A stretch of DNA of 64,000 bases from NCBI RefSeq assembly GCF_018687715.1, contig NC_056766.1, positions 11,983,501-12,047,500 on the forward strand. Direction: 5' to 3'. Made by a program: the position numbers and the translations under genes. The notes beneath the pieces are model-generated. The model was not told the origin of the DNA, made no database searches, and worked only from the letters and a program-made list of their open reading frames with translations. Positions 46,641-57,480 of the stretch are shown here, piece after piece; the stretch's first letter is position 1, and the number at the start of each line of letters is the position of its first letter. This DNA is from Carya illinoinensis. Taxonomy: Eukaryota; Streptophyta; Magnoliopsida; Fagales; Juglandaceae.

Positions 46641-47747
46641 GTTTTCTTTAGTTTTTGCCATTTTGGGTTCCCACGTAGGGCTGCGTGGTAGCCATTGATG
46701 CCAATGGAGGTCACCTTCTACACGTGGACCTCATCTCAACGATACGTAGTCGGTGGTGACTGAAGGGAACACTAGTGGTTTCTGCTATGAGGCATCCGCG
46801 CAATGTGTTCATTTGCATGTCTGCAGAAGCTGACTTTCTAAAGGCTTTATCGCATGAAGCTTGTGATGTTGATGGTGTTGCATATCGTCCGTTTCAATGG
46901 ACGCCTGAGTTCAGTGAGGAGGAAGAACCATCTTCGGTCCCAATATGAATAGTGTTGCCAGGTTTGCCATCTAATTTCTACCAAGAATTCTTATTGCAAA
47001 TTATCACTGCACCAATAGGAAAATTCATTCGGTGTGATAATCCCACTTGCTGTGTAACTCAAATGGATGGCGCTTGATTATGTGTGGTTATGGATGCTAC
47101 TAAAGAGCCTCTCCCCTTCTTTTGGATTGGGGTTCCTAGGTTAGCTTCAAGCCGCAAGCAGGAAATAGTGTATGAAACACTCCTTGCATTCTGCTGTAGG
47201 TGTAAGGTTCAGGGGCACAATTCTCGCATGTCGCGCTAGTAAGTTAGTGAATGGAGATAAATCCAAGTTTTGGAAAAAGGTTTATGCGTCTGGAGAGGAA
47301 TCAAAGGACCAACCAAAGCCAGTTGTGGATGTGGAGCAACCTGTAGTGGACCAAAACAAAACTGAGAAGGAGGTAGATGCAGGGGGATCATTAGTGAGTA
47401 TTCTGGAAGAAAAGGTGGTAGATGATTTTGGTAATGGAGATGCTCAAGATGTGGAGCCGATTCTTGTGCAAAATCCTCAATTAGCTATAATTGGTTCTGA
47501 TGCTTTGGGCACAAACTCTCAAAATATTCCATAGTCAATTGAAAAGGTAGAGTTCTTGGAAGAGGATGCAGGGGAGCTACAGGCTGAAAATGGGGTGCAA
47601 GCTGTAAAAGATCCCCCAAGTGTGGAGGACCTTTGTATGGAAGAAACGACTATGTCGGATCCAAAACTTGAGCTTCCTTCAAAGGTCTTTCCACAAGAGA
47701 AAGATTACCTAACTCAAGCTGAGGGTCATGTTTCTAGGAAAAAATAC

Positions 47748-47778
<31 letters not shown>

Positions 47779-47783
47779 GCTAA
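46641..47783 (+). pseudogene. LINE-E ORF1
   Basis: DUF4283-like LINE ORF1. From 46780 it reads MRHPRNVFICMSAEADFLKA, PFQWTPEFSEEEE, LPGLPSNFYQEFLLQIITAP and PLPFFWIGVPRL. The zinc knuckle near 47190-47235 is CCRCKVQGHNSRMS, where the last Cys is Ser. TGA and TAG codons interrupt it. A Glu/Val-rich part continues (47241-47534 and 47556-47783), ending in an A run (47743-47774). Another frame reads VLTRTSK just before ORF2, matching the RVVTRSK-type ORF1 end. Confidence 0.78.
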
Positions 47784-48900
47784 AGTCAGGGGCTCTTCTT
47801 GAGTCCTTACCCGTACCTCTAAATTTCTCTATGACAGGATCCATATTTGCATGGAATATTAGAGGGGTCAATACCTATAAAGGTTGTTTAAAGAAGTTAA
47901 TGGCCACCCTTAAGCCATATATTGTAGTTCTGTTTGAGCCATTCCAAAAGTTTGATAAAGCTCAAGGTTTGATGAGATGCTTGCGATTAAAGAATGGTGC
48001 AAGTGGGCAGGAAAGTTTAGATTTCTGGACTAACTCAATGATGGTGAAAGTTGTTCGCATGAGTTCTCAATTTATTTTGATTCATGTCGGGGCAAGTCCT
48101 CATCAGTTTTTGTGTAATTTTATACATGCTAAGTGTTGTCGTATAGAGAGATAGGAGCCTTGTTTATTTGCAGGAGATTTTAATATTATTCACAATGACT
48201 CGGAAAGAAGGGGTGGTCGACCAAGGCCTCAGGCTTCAATGGAAGCTTTCAATAGTTGGAATCACTAAGGGGGCTTGATTAAAATGAAGACTAAGGGTAG
48301 AAGATTTACTTGGTGTAACGTTCAAAGGGGTCTCGCAAGAAGCTGGGCAAAGCTTGATCAAGATTTTCTGGATGCCACATTAGCATGTCAGTTTGCTAAT
48401 GCTGTTTGTTCCTTCTCATCGAGATCATCGTCAGATCATTGCCCGATGCATATTGTTCTCACCATAGCTCCTTTTTCTTATGGACCTTCCCCGTTTTGGT
48501 TCCAGCAAATGTGGGTTGATCATCTAGATTTTATGGCTCGTGTTTAGAGAGCTTGGATGGGTTTGATTATAGGTATGGGATTGTGGAAATCGGCCAATAA
48601 ATTAAAAAACATCCAAGTGCCTTTTCATGAGTGGAATAAGGTGATATTTGGTCTGACTACGGCAAAGATTGATTAGCTTTAGGAGCAAATAAGGAGGCTA
48701 GAAAATAGACTAATGCAGAGTTGGGATGCATATGCTAATAGAGAATTAAATTGGGCTTCTATGGAATTGGCTGCATGGAGGCGTAGAGAGGATACCAGAT
48801 TGGCATAGATGGCTAAGCTAAAATGGAAGGAAATACATTTCGGATATGAGAGATTGGCATATATTATTTTTCTAATTTTCTTCAAGCGGACCTTTCTAGA
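47784..48900 (+). pseudogene. LINE-E ORF2, endonuclease
   Basis: ORF2 begins at ATG 47832 with MTGSIFAWNIRGVNTYKGCL and IVVLFEPFQKFDKAQGLMRC. The catalytic block AGDFNIIHNDSERRGGRPRP starts near 48168, RRFTWCNVQRGLARSWAKLD near 48300, and SDHCPMHIVL near 48435, so the Asp-His pair is retained, unlike LINE-A, -B and -F. TAG stops at 48151 and 48268 region interrupt the frame. It would nick genomic DNA to prime reverse transcription. Confidence 0.83.
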
Positions 48901-51056
48901 GATCTTTGTTATTTAATCTCACCCGTGTTCTCTGATGAGGATAATGCTCGTATTTGCTGTCCTCCTACCATGGATGAAGTTTTGGAGGCTGTTTCTTCTA
49001 TTCCAACAAATAGCTCTCCACTGCCTGATGGTTTTTGTGCGGGTTTTCTTAAGAGTTGTTGGGAGATTGTGAAAATCGATGTCTGCGAAGCAGTTTCAGA
49101 ATGTTTTATCTCTAAGTAATTGCCATGTTTCTACTTGGCCTCTTTCATTGTCTTAATTCCAAAGGTGGATGTGCCTACGGGTTTCGACAAGTTCAGACCT
49201 ATTAGCTTTTGCTCAGTGTTCTACAAGATATCCTCCAAAATCATTGTTAATCAGTTGATGGGTCTCCTTCCTAAAATGATATCTCTGGAGTAGGGTGCTT
49301 TCATTCCTAGGTATAGCATATTTGAAAATATTTCTCTCACGTAGGAAATGGTTCATTCTATTAATAAAAAGGCTCATGGTGGCAATATCATCCTCAAAGT
49401 GGACATGGCAAATGCATATGATCGGGTTGATTGGCAGTTTTTGTTGGAGGTCCTTCGTTGCTTCAGTTTTTCTCCTCAGGTAAGTGATTTATTTCAAGTT
49501 TGTATTTCCTCTCCTAGTATTCGGTTATGATGAATGGGATCTTTAAAGGTTTTTTCCAAGGAGGCCATCGTTTGCATCAGGGGGATCCCTTATCTCCTTA
49601 TCTGTTTATCATTCTTCAAGAGGTTCTTTCTAGACTTATTTAACATAGTGTTGTGGAGAATAGGTTTGGACAATTTTCCCAAGCCTGAGGTACAGTTCTT
49701 ATTTCTCTCTTATGTATGCTAATGATGTTGTGATCTTTACTAATTGTAGTACGAGATCATTCAAGAACTGCTAACTATTTTTGGTAAGTATGAGAAGTGA
49801 TCAGGCCAGAGGATTAATAAAGAAAAAGCGGCTATGTTTTTTCCTCTGAATTTCTCTTTGGGTCGTAAAAGTGCTCTTAAGCATAGGACGGGGTTCTCAG
49901 AAGGTTTCATTGCCTTCAAATATTTAGGGGTGCCTATTATTCTAGGAAAAAACAAACATGTGCACCTAGAAAAGATTATTAACAAAGCCAAGAATAAAAT
50001 CAATGGTTAGAAGATGAAAATTCTTTCATCGGGAGGCCGTCTTATTTTACTTAGGCATGTGCTATCTAGTATGGCATTGCATTTGTTTGCTATTTTGCAG
50101 GTACCTCAATCAATCATCAAAGAGTTGCACTGTCTGATGAGTACTTGTTTTTGGGGAAAGGCTAATGGTAAAGCTAAGAAAAAATGGGTGGCTTCGCATC
50201 ACATGTGTAAACCAGTTGAGGAAGGTGGTTTGGGATTACGTAACCTGGATAAATGCAAAAAGCTTTGTGCATGAAATTTGCATGGAATTTAATTCAAGGT
50301 GATTATCTTTGGGCCCAATTCTTTAAAGGTAAATATGTGGGTTCCAAACCTTGGACTCTCCTTGATGCAAACAAGGGTACTAGATTTTGAAAGATGATTG
50401 TTAAAAGTATTCTATTGGTTCTTGATAACTCAAAGTGGCATCTTAGGGATTCTAACATCTTCTTTTGGTATGATAAATGGCGGGACCAGGGTCCTTTAGT
50501 CAATGATTTTCCAATTATAGATCGACCTATGATTAAAGTTATGGATTGTAAGTTGGATAACTCATGGGATGTAGATCTACTGACAAGGCTAGTGGGGCAT
50601 GACAATGTGGATGATATCTTGGATTCTCTAGCTATTTGTAAGAGGGGCTCATATGTGTTGATTTGGACGAAACATGATAGTGGCTATTTTTCTACAAAAT
50701 TAAATTGGGACTATATCCGTATAAAAGGTTCCACCATGATAGGACATAATTGGATGTGGCATAAACTATCATTTTAAAGTCTCGGTTACCATGTGGAAGG
50801 CATGGAATAATGCATTAAGTGTTGATGATTGTCTTCGTTGAATTGGTATTCTGATTGTTTCTCAGTGTGATTGTTGTGATGGGGGTAAATATGAAGTTCA
50901 AAATCATGTACTATTCGAATGAGAATTTGCGGCTTGGGTGTGGCGCCATTATAGTGCTATGTTTGGATTACCTCTTGATGGTACTTGGAAGGAGACAGTG
51001 GCTACATGGTTTCGTCAGGCATCCTCTTCTTTTTTAGTGGGGATTTTTGTTGCTAG
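48901..51056 (+). pseudogene. LINE-E ORF2, reverse transcriptase and zf-RVT
   Basis: RT motifs: AVSSIPTNSSPLPDGFCAGF (48988-49047), FIVLIPKVDVPTGFDKFRPI (about 49144), ILKVDMANAYDRVDWQFLLE (49391-49450), and the active site YAND (near 49715), Asp to Asn at the third position relative to YADD. KILSSGGRLILLRHVLSS (from 50017) and GLGLRNLDKCK (about 50227) belong to the thumb. zf-RVT with VTMWKAWNNALSVDDCLR, QCDCCDG and NHVLFE lies at 50785-50925. Stops (TAG, TGA) are frequent. RNase H is cut off at 51056. Confidence 0.85.
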
Positions 51057-51240
51057 TAGGGGTGAGAATCGGCCAGTCTGGACTGGATAAACCGACTGGA
51101 CCCAGCCCCAGGTTGGTTCGGTCGGTTGATCCAGACCGAACCAACCTGGGGCTGGGTCTTGGTCTAAATTTTATAGGATTGAGTGTTTTCTGTCCAGTTT
51201 CGGTCCAGGGGTTTTTCACCCCAGACCCAATCGAATTGAA
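51057..51240 (+). mobile_element. hAT-like terminus with 25-bp perfect hairpin
   Basis: TAGGGGTGAGAATCGG at 51057 has the TAGGG(G/A)TG form of plant hAT element ends and interrupts LINE-E. The preceding eight bases (GTTGCTAG) could be a target duplication but the other end was not found. At 51099-51123 and 51134-51158 are exact 25-bp reverse complements (rich in CCAG and GGTTCGGTC) around a 10-base loop. Confidence 0.5.
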
Positions 51241-51989
51241 ATTAAAAAAAAAAATCATTATTTATAGATATTATTTATATAGTAGTTGTATATAATTATA
51301 TATAGTATAAAAAAATACTAATAGTCTAATATAGAGTGTAGTTATATTTATACTAATATAGTTATATTAATCACTATAATTAATACTTATATAGTTATAC
51401 TAAATCACTAATTCACCATAACTAATATTACTAATATATAGCTATATTATTAGTCTAATACTGTTATAATTTATATAGTTATACTAATCATAATAAGTTA
51501 ATAACTAAATCACTATAAGTATAAATATATATATTTAGTATGAAAGTATTATTATGTTCTTTAAAGTATAACTATAATATATAGTACCAGTATATATGTA
51601 TATATTAACATATTATAAGAGTTATAATATAAATTATAATATACAAAATCACTATAACAATATAACTAATACTAATATATAGCTATACGAATAGTCTACT
51701 ATTATATAGTTAGATTAATCACTATAATTAATACTAATATATAGCTATACAATATACTTATACAGTTGTACTAATACTATTAGTCTATTATATAGTATAA
51801 GACTCTCAATTCTAATATAGGCTTTATAGCTATAACTAATATTAATATTTATATTAATACTAAGAATGTAGAATATACTTATACTAATTGACTGATTCAA
51901 CATAACTAATATTACTAATATAATATAGCTATACTAAATTACGTATAGTCTAATACTAATACTATTATATTATTATACTAATCATAAAT
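51241..51989. repeat. TA-rich low-complexity block
   Basis: An A run is followed by repeated ATATAG, TACTAATA and CACTATAA words, with no frame. It is probably internal DNA of the hAT-like element or a separate AT-rich non-autonomous element. Confidence 0.6.
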
Positions 51990-54533
51990 TGTAATAACCC
52001 GCTCATTATTTCTTCTATAATTAAGAGCCTCGTTCTAAGTGTCGTACCTCGATAGCTTGTTTTAAAAGATACCAAGAATATTTTAAAGCAAGTTTAATAT
52101 TTTAAACCTTACGAATATTTTAAATATTCTGAAAATATTTATTTATGATATTTCCAGTATTATTGGACTAAACTTATTTTTAAATAACACAATTATAATA
52201 TTTTTGGAGCTCATTATAATATTTTTGAAGAGCTCCAAAAATATTATAATTGTTGAAAATTATTTAAATAAATATTTTAGTCATTTAAAAATATTACGAT
52301 ATTTAAATTTATGTTGAAAAATCTAAATTGATTTAAATGGTTTTATTCTCTTCGAGTGATTAACGAGACTTCATCATTTTAATTAGTGATGAAGGAATAT
52401 TATTTTATAAACTTGTTTAGTTTATTTCAGTTTATAAAATAATATTCTATCTTAATTCCTCTCAGTGTTTAATTTAAAGAAAACACTTACGTATTTTCAA
52501 ATTAGTATTTAAACTCACCGATAGATCGTGTTGAAGATCCCAAAACGAAGGGCCTGGATTAAATACCCAAGCCCCTACCTTTTTCCCTTACTTTTTCCTT
52601 TCCTCTCTCTCTCCTCTCCCTCTCTCCCAGCTCGTTGGTATGCTCTCTTCTCCTCTCCACCGTGTTGCGCTTCTCTTCCTCCCAGCTTAGCCACCACCGG
52701 TCAACCTTAGTAACCTCCACCATTGGCGAGGTCCACAGCACCTCCTCTCTCCTCCATGCCGGTTTCCCTCCTCCGTAAGCCTCTCTCTCCTCATGCGGTA
52801 GCACAACCCAGAAATGGGTTTCACCCATTTCTTCTAGCCATGTATTGCCGTAAGTGGCCACTGAGGCCACCACATCGCCACCAGTGGCCTCCCCTCCCTC
52901 CATGGAACCCAAGCCACAGTGAACCCCTTTCTTTCCCCCTCTTTCCCTTTTCTGAAATGGGTCTCTTATGGCCTAGATCTACCATCGACGGCCCTAGAGC
53001 AGCCGTACACCGATTCTAGCCCCACCAAGCACCTCACGCACTCTCACTTTCCAACACACAGCTTGCACCACTCGTGGCCAAATCCACCACCTCCAGCCAC
53101 CGTCCAGCCACCACAGCTCCACCACACCTCCCTCAAGCTCCTCCACACCCAGCCAAGCTTCTCTAGCTCTCCCTCTCCATTTCCTAGTTTAGCCATACAC
53201 GGCCCAAAACACCTCCACGGACCACCGTGCCTCCTCCTTGTGCCACCTCGGCACCACCTTGAGGCCACCACTCTAGGACCATGACCAAACCTTTCCCTTC
53301 TCAGATCCATACGTGTAGCCACCTCTAGTAGCCCAAACAGCCACCGTACGCGGTGTTAACCGCCACATACGACTCGTCTGACGCTTTGATTGTGACGAGC
53401 AGCGAGCAACATACGGGTTATCCCGTCGATAGTATAACCCTCTATCTCTCGTTATTTATGATATATGTTAGTTAATAGGTTGTAGACTGTGCTGTTATTA
53501 TTGTGGAGTTTGTTGTGAAGTGTGGCTATGTAGTGAAGTGTTGGACATAATTGTGTAGTGATGTGGACTGTGGTATCAAGTATGGGTGTGAGGTGTATGT
53601 CGTAGTTGTGATGCGGTGTGGTGTGTGAAGGGAGTGCACATGGAGCGTACTCCATATAGTGCAGTGATGCATCGTGTGGCGTGTGCTGTAATGATGCGTG
53701 GAGTAGTGTGAGTGGAAGAGAGTTCACGTGAAGTGTGCTCCATGTTGTGCAGCAGTGCACCGTAAGGCGTGTCACGATTAAAAGGATGGTTACGTAGTTG
53801 AGGATCGTAGAGTGTATTGTGTAGCTTTAGGAACTATGTAACAGTGTCCTGAAGTAGCTGTGACGTGGCCTGTAGTCTGAGGTGACGGGTGTCACCTTGG
53901 GGTTGGCTTATGGCTGATAGTATGTGTGAAGTGGTGAAAAAGTGTAAGAGTAGTACAACGGAAGCATGACAGGCATTGTGCCATAACTCAAGATTTAGTC
54001 TCGTGCTACGTGACGTGACAAAGGCACATTTGTGGATGCAATCCTCTTGTTAAGCGGCGGGATGAACTTGTACAGGGTTGGGAAGTAGGAAGAGTCCTAT
54101 CGACTAGGTCTGAGCAAGTTGGTATCGGAGTATGGTGCTTGTTCATATAAGCAAGCTACCAATGGACTATGTGTTAGTCTTAAGTGATAAAGGGACAAGG
54201 TACATGTGCCTCTGGAGAGACATGTGTGTCAGATAGGTTTACCATATATAATGGGTAATCTGTCCTCAGCATGGTTGCACGATGTTTAAACCTCAGAGTT
54301 GCCTTAAAGTCATGCAGCATTTATGGATGGGAATGAGGATTGAGTGTGGACTAGGATACATGAAGGTAGTAATGGGTAAGTTGTCTAGGATTGGGATGCG
54401 TGACTTAGTCAGTCTGAGTCATGCGTCATCATGTGGTTGATAGAAAAATAAGATGAAAGTCTCAGTATCTTAACCCTAAGGTGAATTATCAAGGTTCATT
54501 TTAAGGAATAAGACGCCGAAGGGTTTTAGCATA
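51990..54533 (+). mobile_element. probable fifth LTR (solo or truncated)
   Basis: It starts TGTAATAACCCGC like the four solo LTRs, has the same build (AT-rich start, pyrimidine-rich and Pro/His-codon-rich middle at 52590-53290), and shows GAAGGGTTTTAGCA near 54519-54532 as a possible degraded right end. No matching target duplication is convincing (TAAAT occurs at 51985-51989 and at 54535-54539, two bases beyond the proposed end). A TGGTATCGGAG at 54119 looks like a PBS, so it might instead be a 5' LTR ending before 54119 with leader DNA after it. Confidence 0.45.
52189..52253. repeat. perfect 24-bp inverted repeat
   Basis: Arms 52189-52212 and 52230-52253 are exact reverse complements (ending GGAGCTC / GAGCTCC) with a 17-base spacer that itself repeats ATTATAATATTTTTG from the arm. 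Confidence 0.9.
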
Positions 54534-56093
54534 GTAAATGGCACGTAAGAGGCCTGTTGATTTTTTTGTACTGATATTAAAAATGTTTCTGCTCTGGATA
54601 TTATGGTTTTTTTTCTGGGCAATTTTTTTCTGTTTTCGACTAAGGGTTTTTGCCCATGGCGGTGCCTGCCTCACAGGAGGGGGCTGCTAGTGGGGATGGG
54701 GGCACTTTGTCCTTTGTTCAAATGGTCTCAAAGGGGGCACCGCCTTCCATGTTCAGAATTTCGATGCGGTATCCCGTAGATGTGGATTGAGAGCCTGGTT
54801 TTGTCTTCACAGAACCTGAAATGATGAAAGCGGCTGAGGAGTTCAGGTTACTCTTGTCATGAAGTTTATGCGTATCAGACCAATGGTTGATGACATACAT
54901 TTGGCGATCATAAAATCCTAGGGGCTGGTGGAGATCCCGACGGTGAGTGTGATGGATGATCATCACATATTAGTGAAGTTGCAATCGGAGAGGGACTTTG
55001 TGCATGCATGGGCTCAAGAGGGTCGTCTGATTGTTGGTTTGGTGTTTCAGCTATTCCGATGGACAAAAGAATTTGATCTACATAAAGAATCATCTTTGGC
55101 ACCTTAGTGGATATTTTTTCATGGTCTTCATATGCATATGTATCGCACAAATATCTTGCAAATTTTATCTACAAGGTTTGGCCGTTTTCTAGTGACTGGG
55201 GTGCGGATATGCGTGGAGATTGATCTAACTGAGGAGCCAGTGCAGGGCTTCCCCATCGTGGTGAAAAATAAGAGATTCTGGTAGGAGGTGCATCGTGTAA
55301 GGGAGGGGATAGGGACAGGGACATTATTCGGTGGTTTGCTGGGCTGGGAAGGGGGCAGTGCATCGTGTAAGGGAGGGGGTGCAAGGGGGTGCTAGGGGTG
55401 CAAAGACCAAATGGCAGGAGAAGCAAAAAATGGCAAAGCACCAAGATGAACGTGGTGGACAGGAAGAGGATGCTCCTGCAAAGAGGGCTATATCGGTGAT
55501 GGTTGTGGAGGAGAAAGCAAGGATGAGTCGTAGGGGAGATGATTTGCAAGAGATAAGGGAGATTCAGGGAGGTAGAATGAGGGACCCAGTGGTATCAAGA
55601 AGGTTGTAGAGTTTCCTTTAATCCAAAGTGGGATCATTACCAGTTCTAGTGAGATAGAGCATGTATCGTGTGTGGAGGAAGTGGCCAAAGGTGAGAGCAC
55701 TGTGCGTGAGAACCCAGTGGTACAAGTGCAGCCTTTGCTACTAGAGGAGATGGTTATTCCTGTGGTGACAGTGGAGGCAGATGTGAGGCCTATAGTAGAG
55801 GAGTTGCAAGATCTAGTGGCATCTGGGGATGCAGAAGGGAATAATGGAGTAGAAGCACTGATAGATGCAAGGGTGATTGTGTTTGAGGAAGTGTAGCCTA
55901 TAATAGAAGAGCCAACTGATGATCTTTCCTATTGTACTGAGGGGGAGGAAGAAGAGAGTATCTTTAGGCTTGCTAAGTAGAAAGGGTATGAGTCTGAGAA
56001 TCTAAATGCCTCTATTTTACGTGCCAAAGGGAAAAATGAGGCGTGCAACAGTCTCAGAGGGTGTCAACCCATACTACAAAATTGAATTTATGA
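54534..56093 (+). pseudogene. LINE-F ORF1
   Basis: The ATG at 54656 opens MAVPASQEGAASGDGGTLSF. The DUF4283 region follows in more than one frame: IKFMRIRPMVDDIHLAIIKS, VEIPTVSVMDDHHILVKLQS, FFHGLHMHMYRTNILQIL and TGVRICVEIDLTEEPVQGFP (about 55196-55255). The first in-frame TGA (54789) stands where an Arg codon is likely. The zinc knuckle is not visible. The acidic C-terminal part (55672-55896) leads to ...TKLNL with stop TGA at 56091-56093, overlapping the ORF2 start. Confidence 0.78.
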
Positions 56094-56847
56094 CTGAGTC
56101 CATCATTGCATGGAACATAAGGGGTTTGGGTAGTTCTCGTTGGGTACTGCGTAACTTGATTCGGAAAAATAATGGCATGCTTGTCGCTCTTTTTGAACCA
56201 TTCCAACAGAGCATAAATTGCAGCAGCTAGTAAGTTTGTTTGGATTTGATGGTTATAGTTGTAATGAAGCAACCGGGGGGAAAATTTGGGTGTTCTGGTG
56301 TGGATCTTATGTCATGGAGATGGTAAGGTCCACCAATAAGATGATTACGAGATGGGTCTTTGTTGAGAATGTAAAGACTCTGGTTATGTTTGTCTATGCA
56401 AAGTGCAATCATGTGGAGCAGAAAGGTTTGTGGGAAAGCTTGATGGAGTTTCATCACACTTCTTCTCCGTGGTTAACTCTTGGTGACTTTAACATCATTC
56501 GAGTTGATCGTGAAAGAGTGGGAGGGAGTCCCTATCTTGCTCAGGCTATGGATGAGTTTAACAAATAGATTGATTCATGTGGCCTTCTAGAAATTCAGTA
56601 TCGTGGGAATCATCTTTCATGGTGCAATGGCCAAGGTGGAAATGCTAGAAAATGGGCAAGGTTGGATCGGGCTTTAATGAATATGGTGTGTTTGGAGCGG
56701 TTCAATAGGTCGGAAGTGGAGTATACCAAAAGAAAGACCTCCAATCATAGTCCCATGATATTAAGAGTTGATTGTGTTGATACAAGGTATGGTCCCTCTC
56801 TGTTTCATTTTCAAAAAATGTGGTGTTCACATGAGTCCTTTTACTCT
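56090..56847 (+). pseudogene. LINE-F ORF2, endonuclease, truncated by CACTA
   Basis: The ATG at 56090 starts MTESIIAWNIRGLGSSRWVL, with LVALFEPFQ following. GDFNIIRVDRERVGGSPYLA lies near 56483, LSWCNGQGGNARKWARLDRA near 56616, and the catalytic SDH region reads TSNHSPMIL (near 56738), Asp to Asn. A TAG at about 56228 and one at 56566 break the frame. It ends at 56847, where a CACTA terminus begins, and the RT is not in the window. Confidence 0.82.
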
Positions 56848-57480
56848 CACTACAGGAAATTGCCCCATTTCCAGCGGGTCCAATAGCCGGAAAAAATACA
56901 TGATTTAGCCGCTATTAATTATTAGCCGCTATTTCCAGTCGCCACAGAGTAGACGCTATTAAAGAGCCAAGTAAAACATTTTCTGGCTACTTTGATAATT
57001 GCCAGAAATACATATTATTTCAGACAATAATAATAGCCGCAAAATGAATAAAATTTTGTCGCAACAAGTTTTGCCAATATCCATCATCCATAGCCAAAAA
57101 TACTTTCCGACTATTTTTTTAGCCGGAAATATCTATTAGCGGCTACATTTTTTAAGCCGCAAATATATATTGGCAAAATTTTAGTCGCCAATTTTTTTTC
57201 CCGGCTATATTTTGTAGACGGAAATTCTTATTTGCAGCTACATTTTTAGTCGAAAAAACTTGTTGCTTGTTTTGCTTAGACAATTTTTTCGCCGGAAATA
57301 TATATTTATAGCTACATTTTAAGCCGGAAATAGTGTTGGCTTGTTGGTTGGACAATTTTTCCGGCTATATATATTTCGCCGGAAATAAGTATTTGCAGCT
57401 ACTTTTGTAGTCGAAAATATTGAAGCTTTGCTGTTGCCAAATTAATTCCGGCTGAATATTGTTGCCGGAAATATTTGAAA
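56848..57480 (+). mobile_element. CACTA element terminus and subterminal repeats
   Basis: CACTACAGGAAAT at 56848 has the CACTA hallmark and interrupts the LINE-F frame; TCT (56845-56847) would be one 3-bp target copy. The next 600 bases carry many variants of AGCCGCTATT, GCCGGAAATAT, TTGCAGCTAC and AGTCGAAAA in both orientations, as expected for the transposase-binding subterminal region. The matching right end (ending TGTAGTG) was not found in the window, so the element probably extends beyond 62249 or lost its other end. Confidence 0.75.

Noticed and set aside
51241..51989. Replication origin or centromere-like DNA
   Set aside because: TA-rich composition alone is no evidence; no satellite periodicity is visible.
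52559..53322. Pro/His-rich plus-strand and Arg/Gly-rich minus-strand frames
   Set aside because: C-rich composition of the presumed LTR-5, comparable to the C-rich middle of LTR-3; no domain seen.
54119..54129. TGGTATCGGAG as a primer-binding site
   Set aside because: It matches the tRNA-Met PBS core, but the preceding bases do not end in CA and no gag follows. Kept only as an alternative boundary for the fifth LTR.
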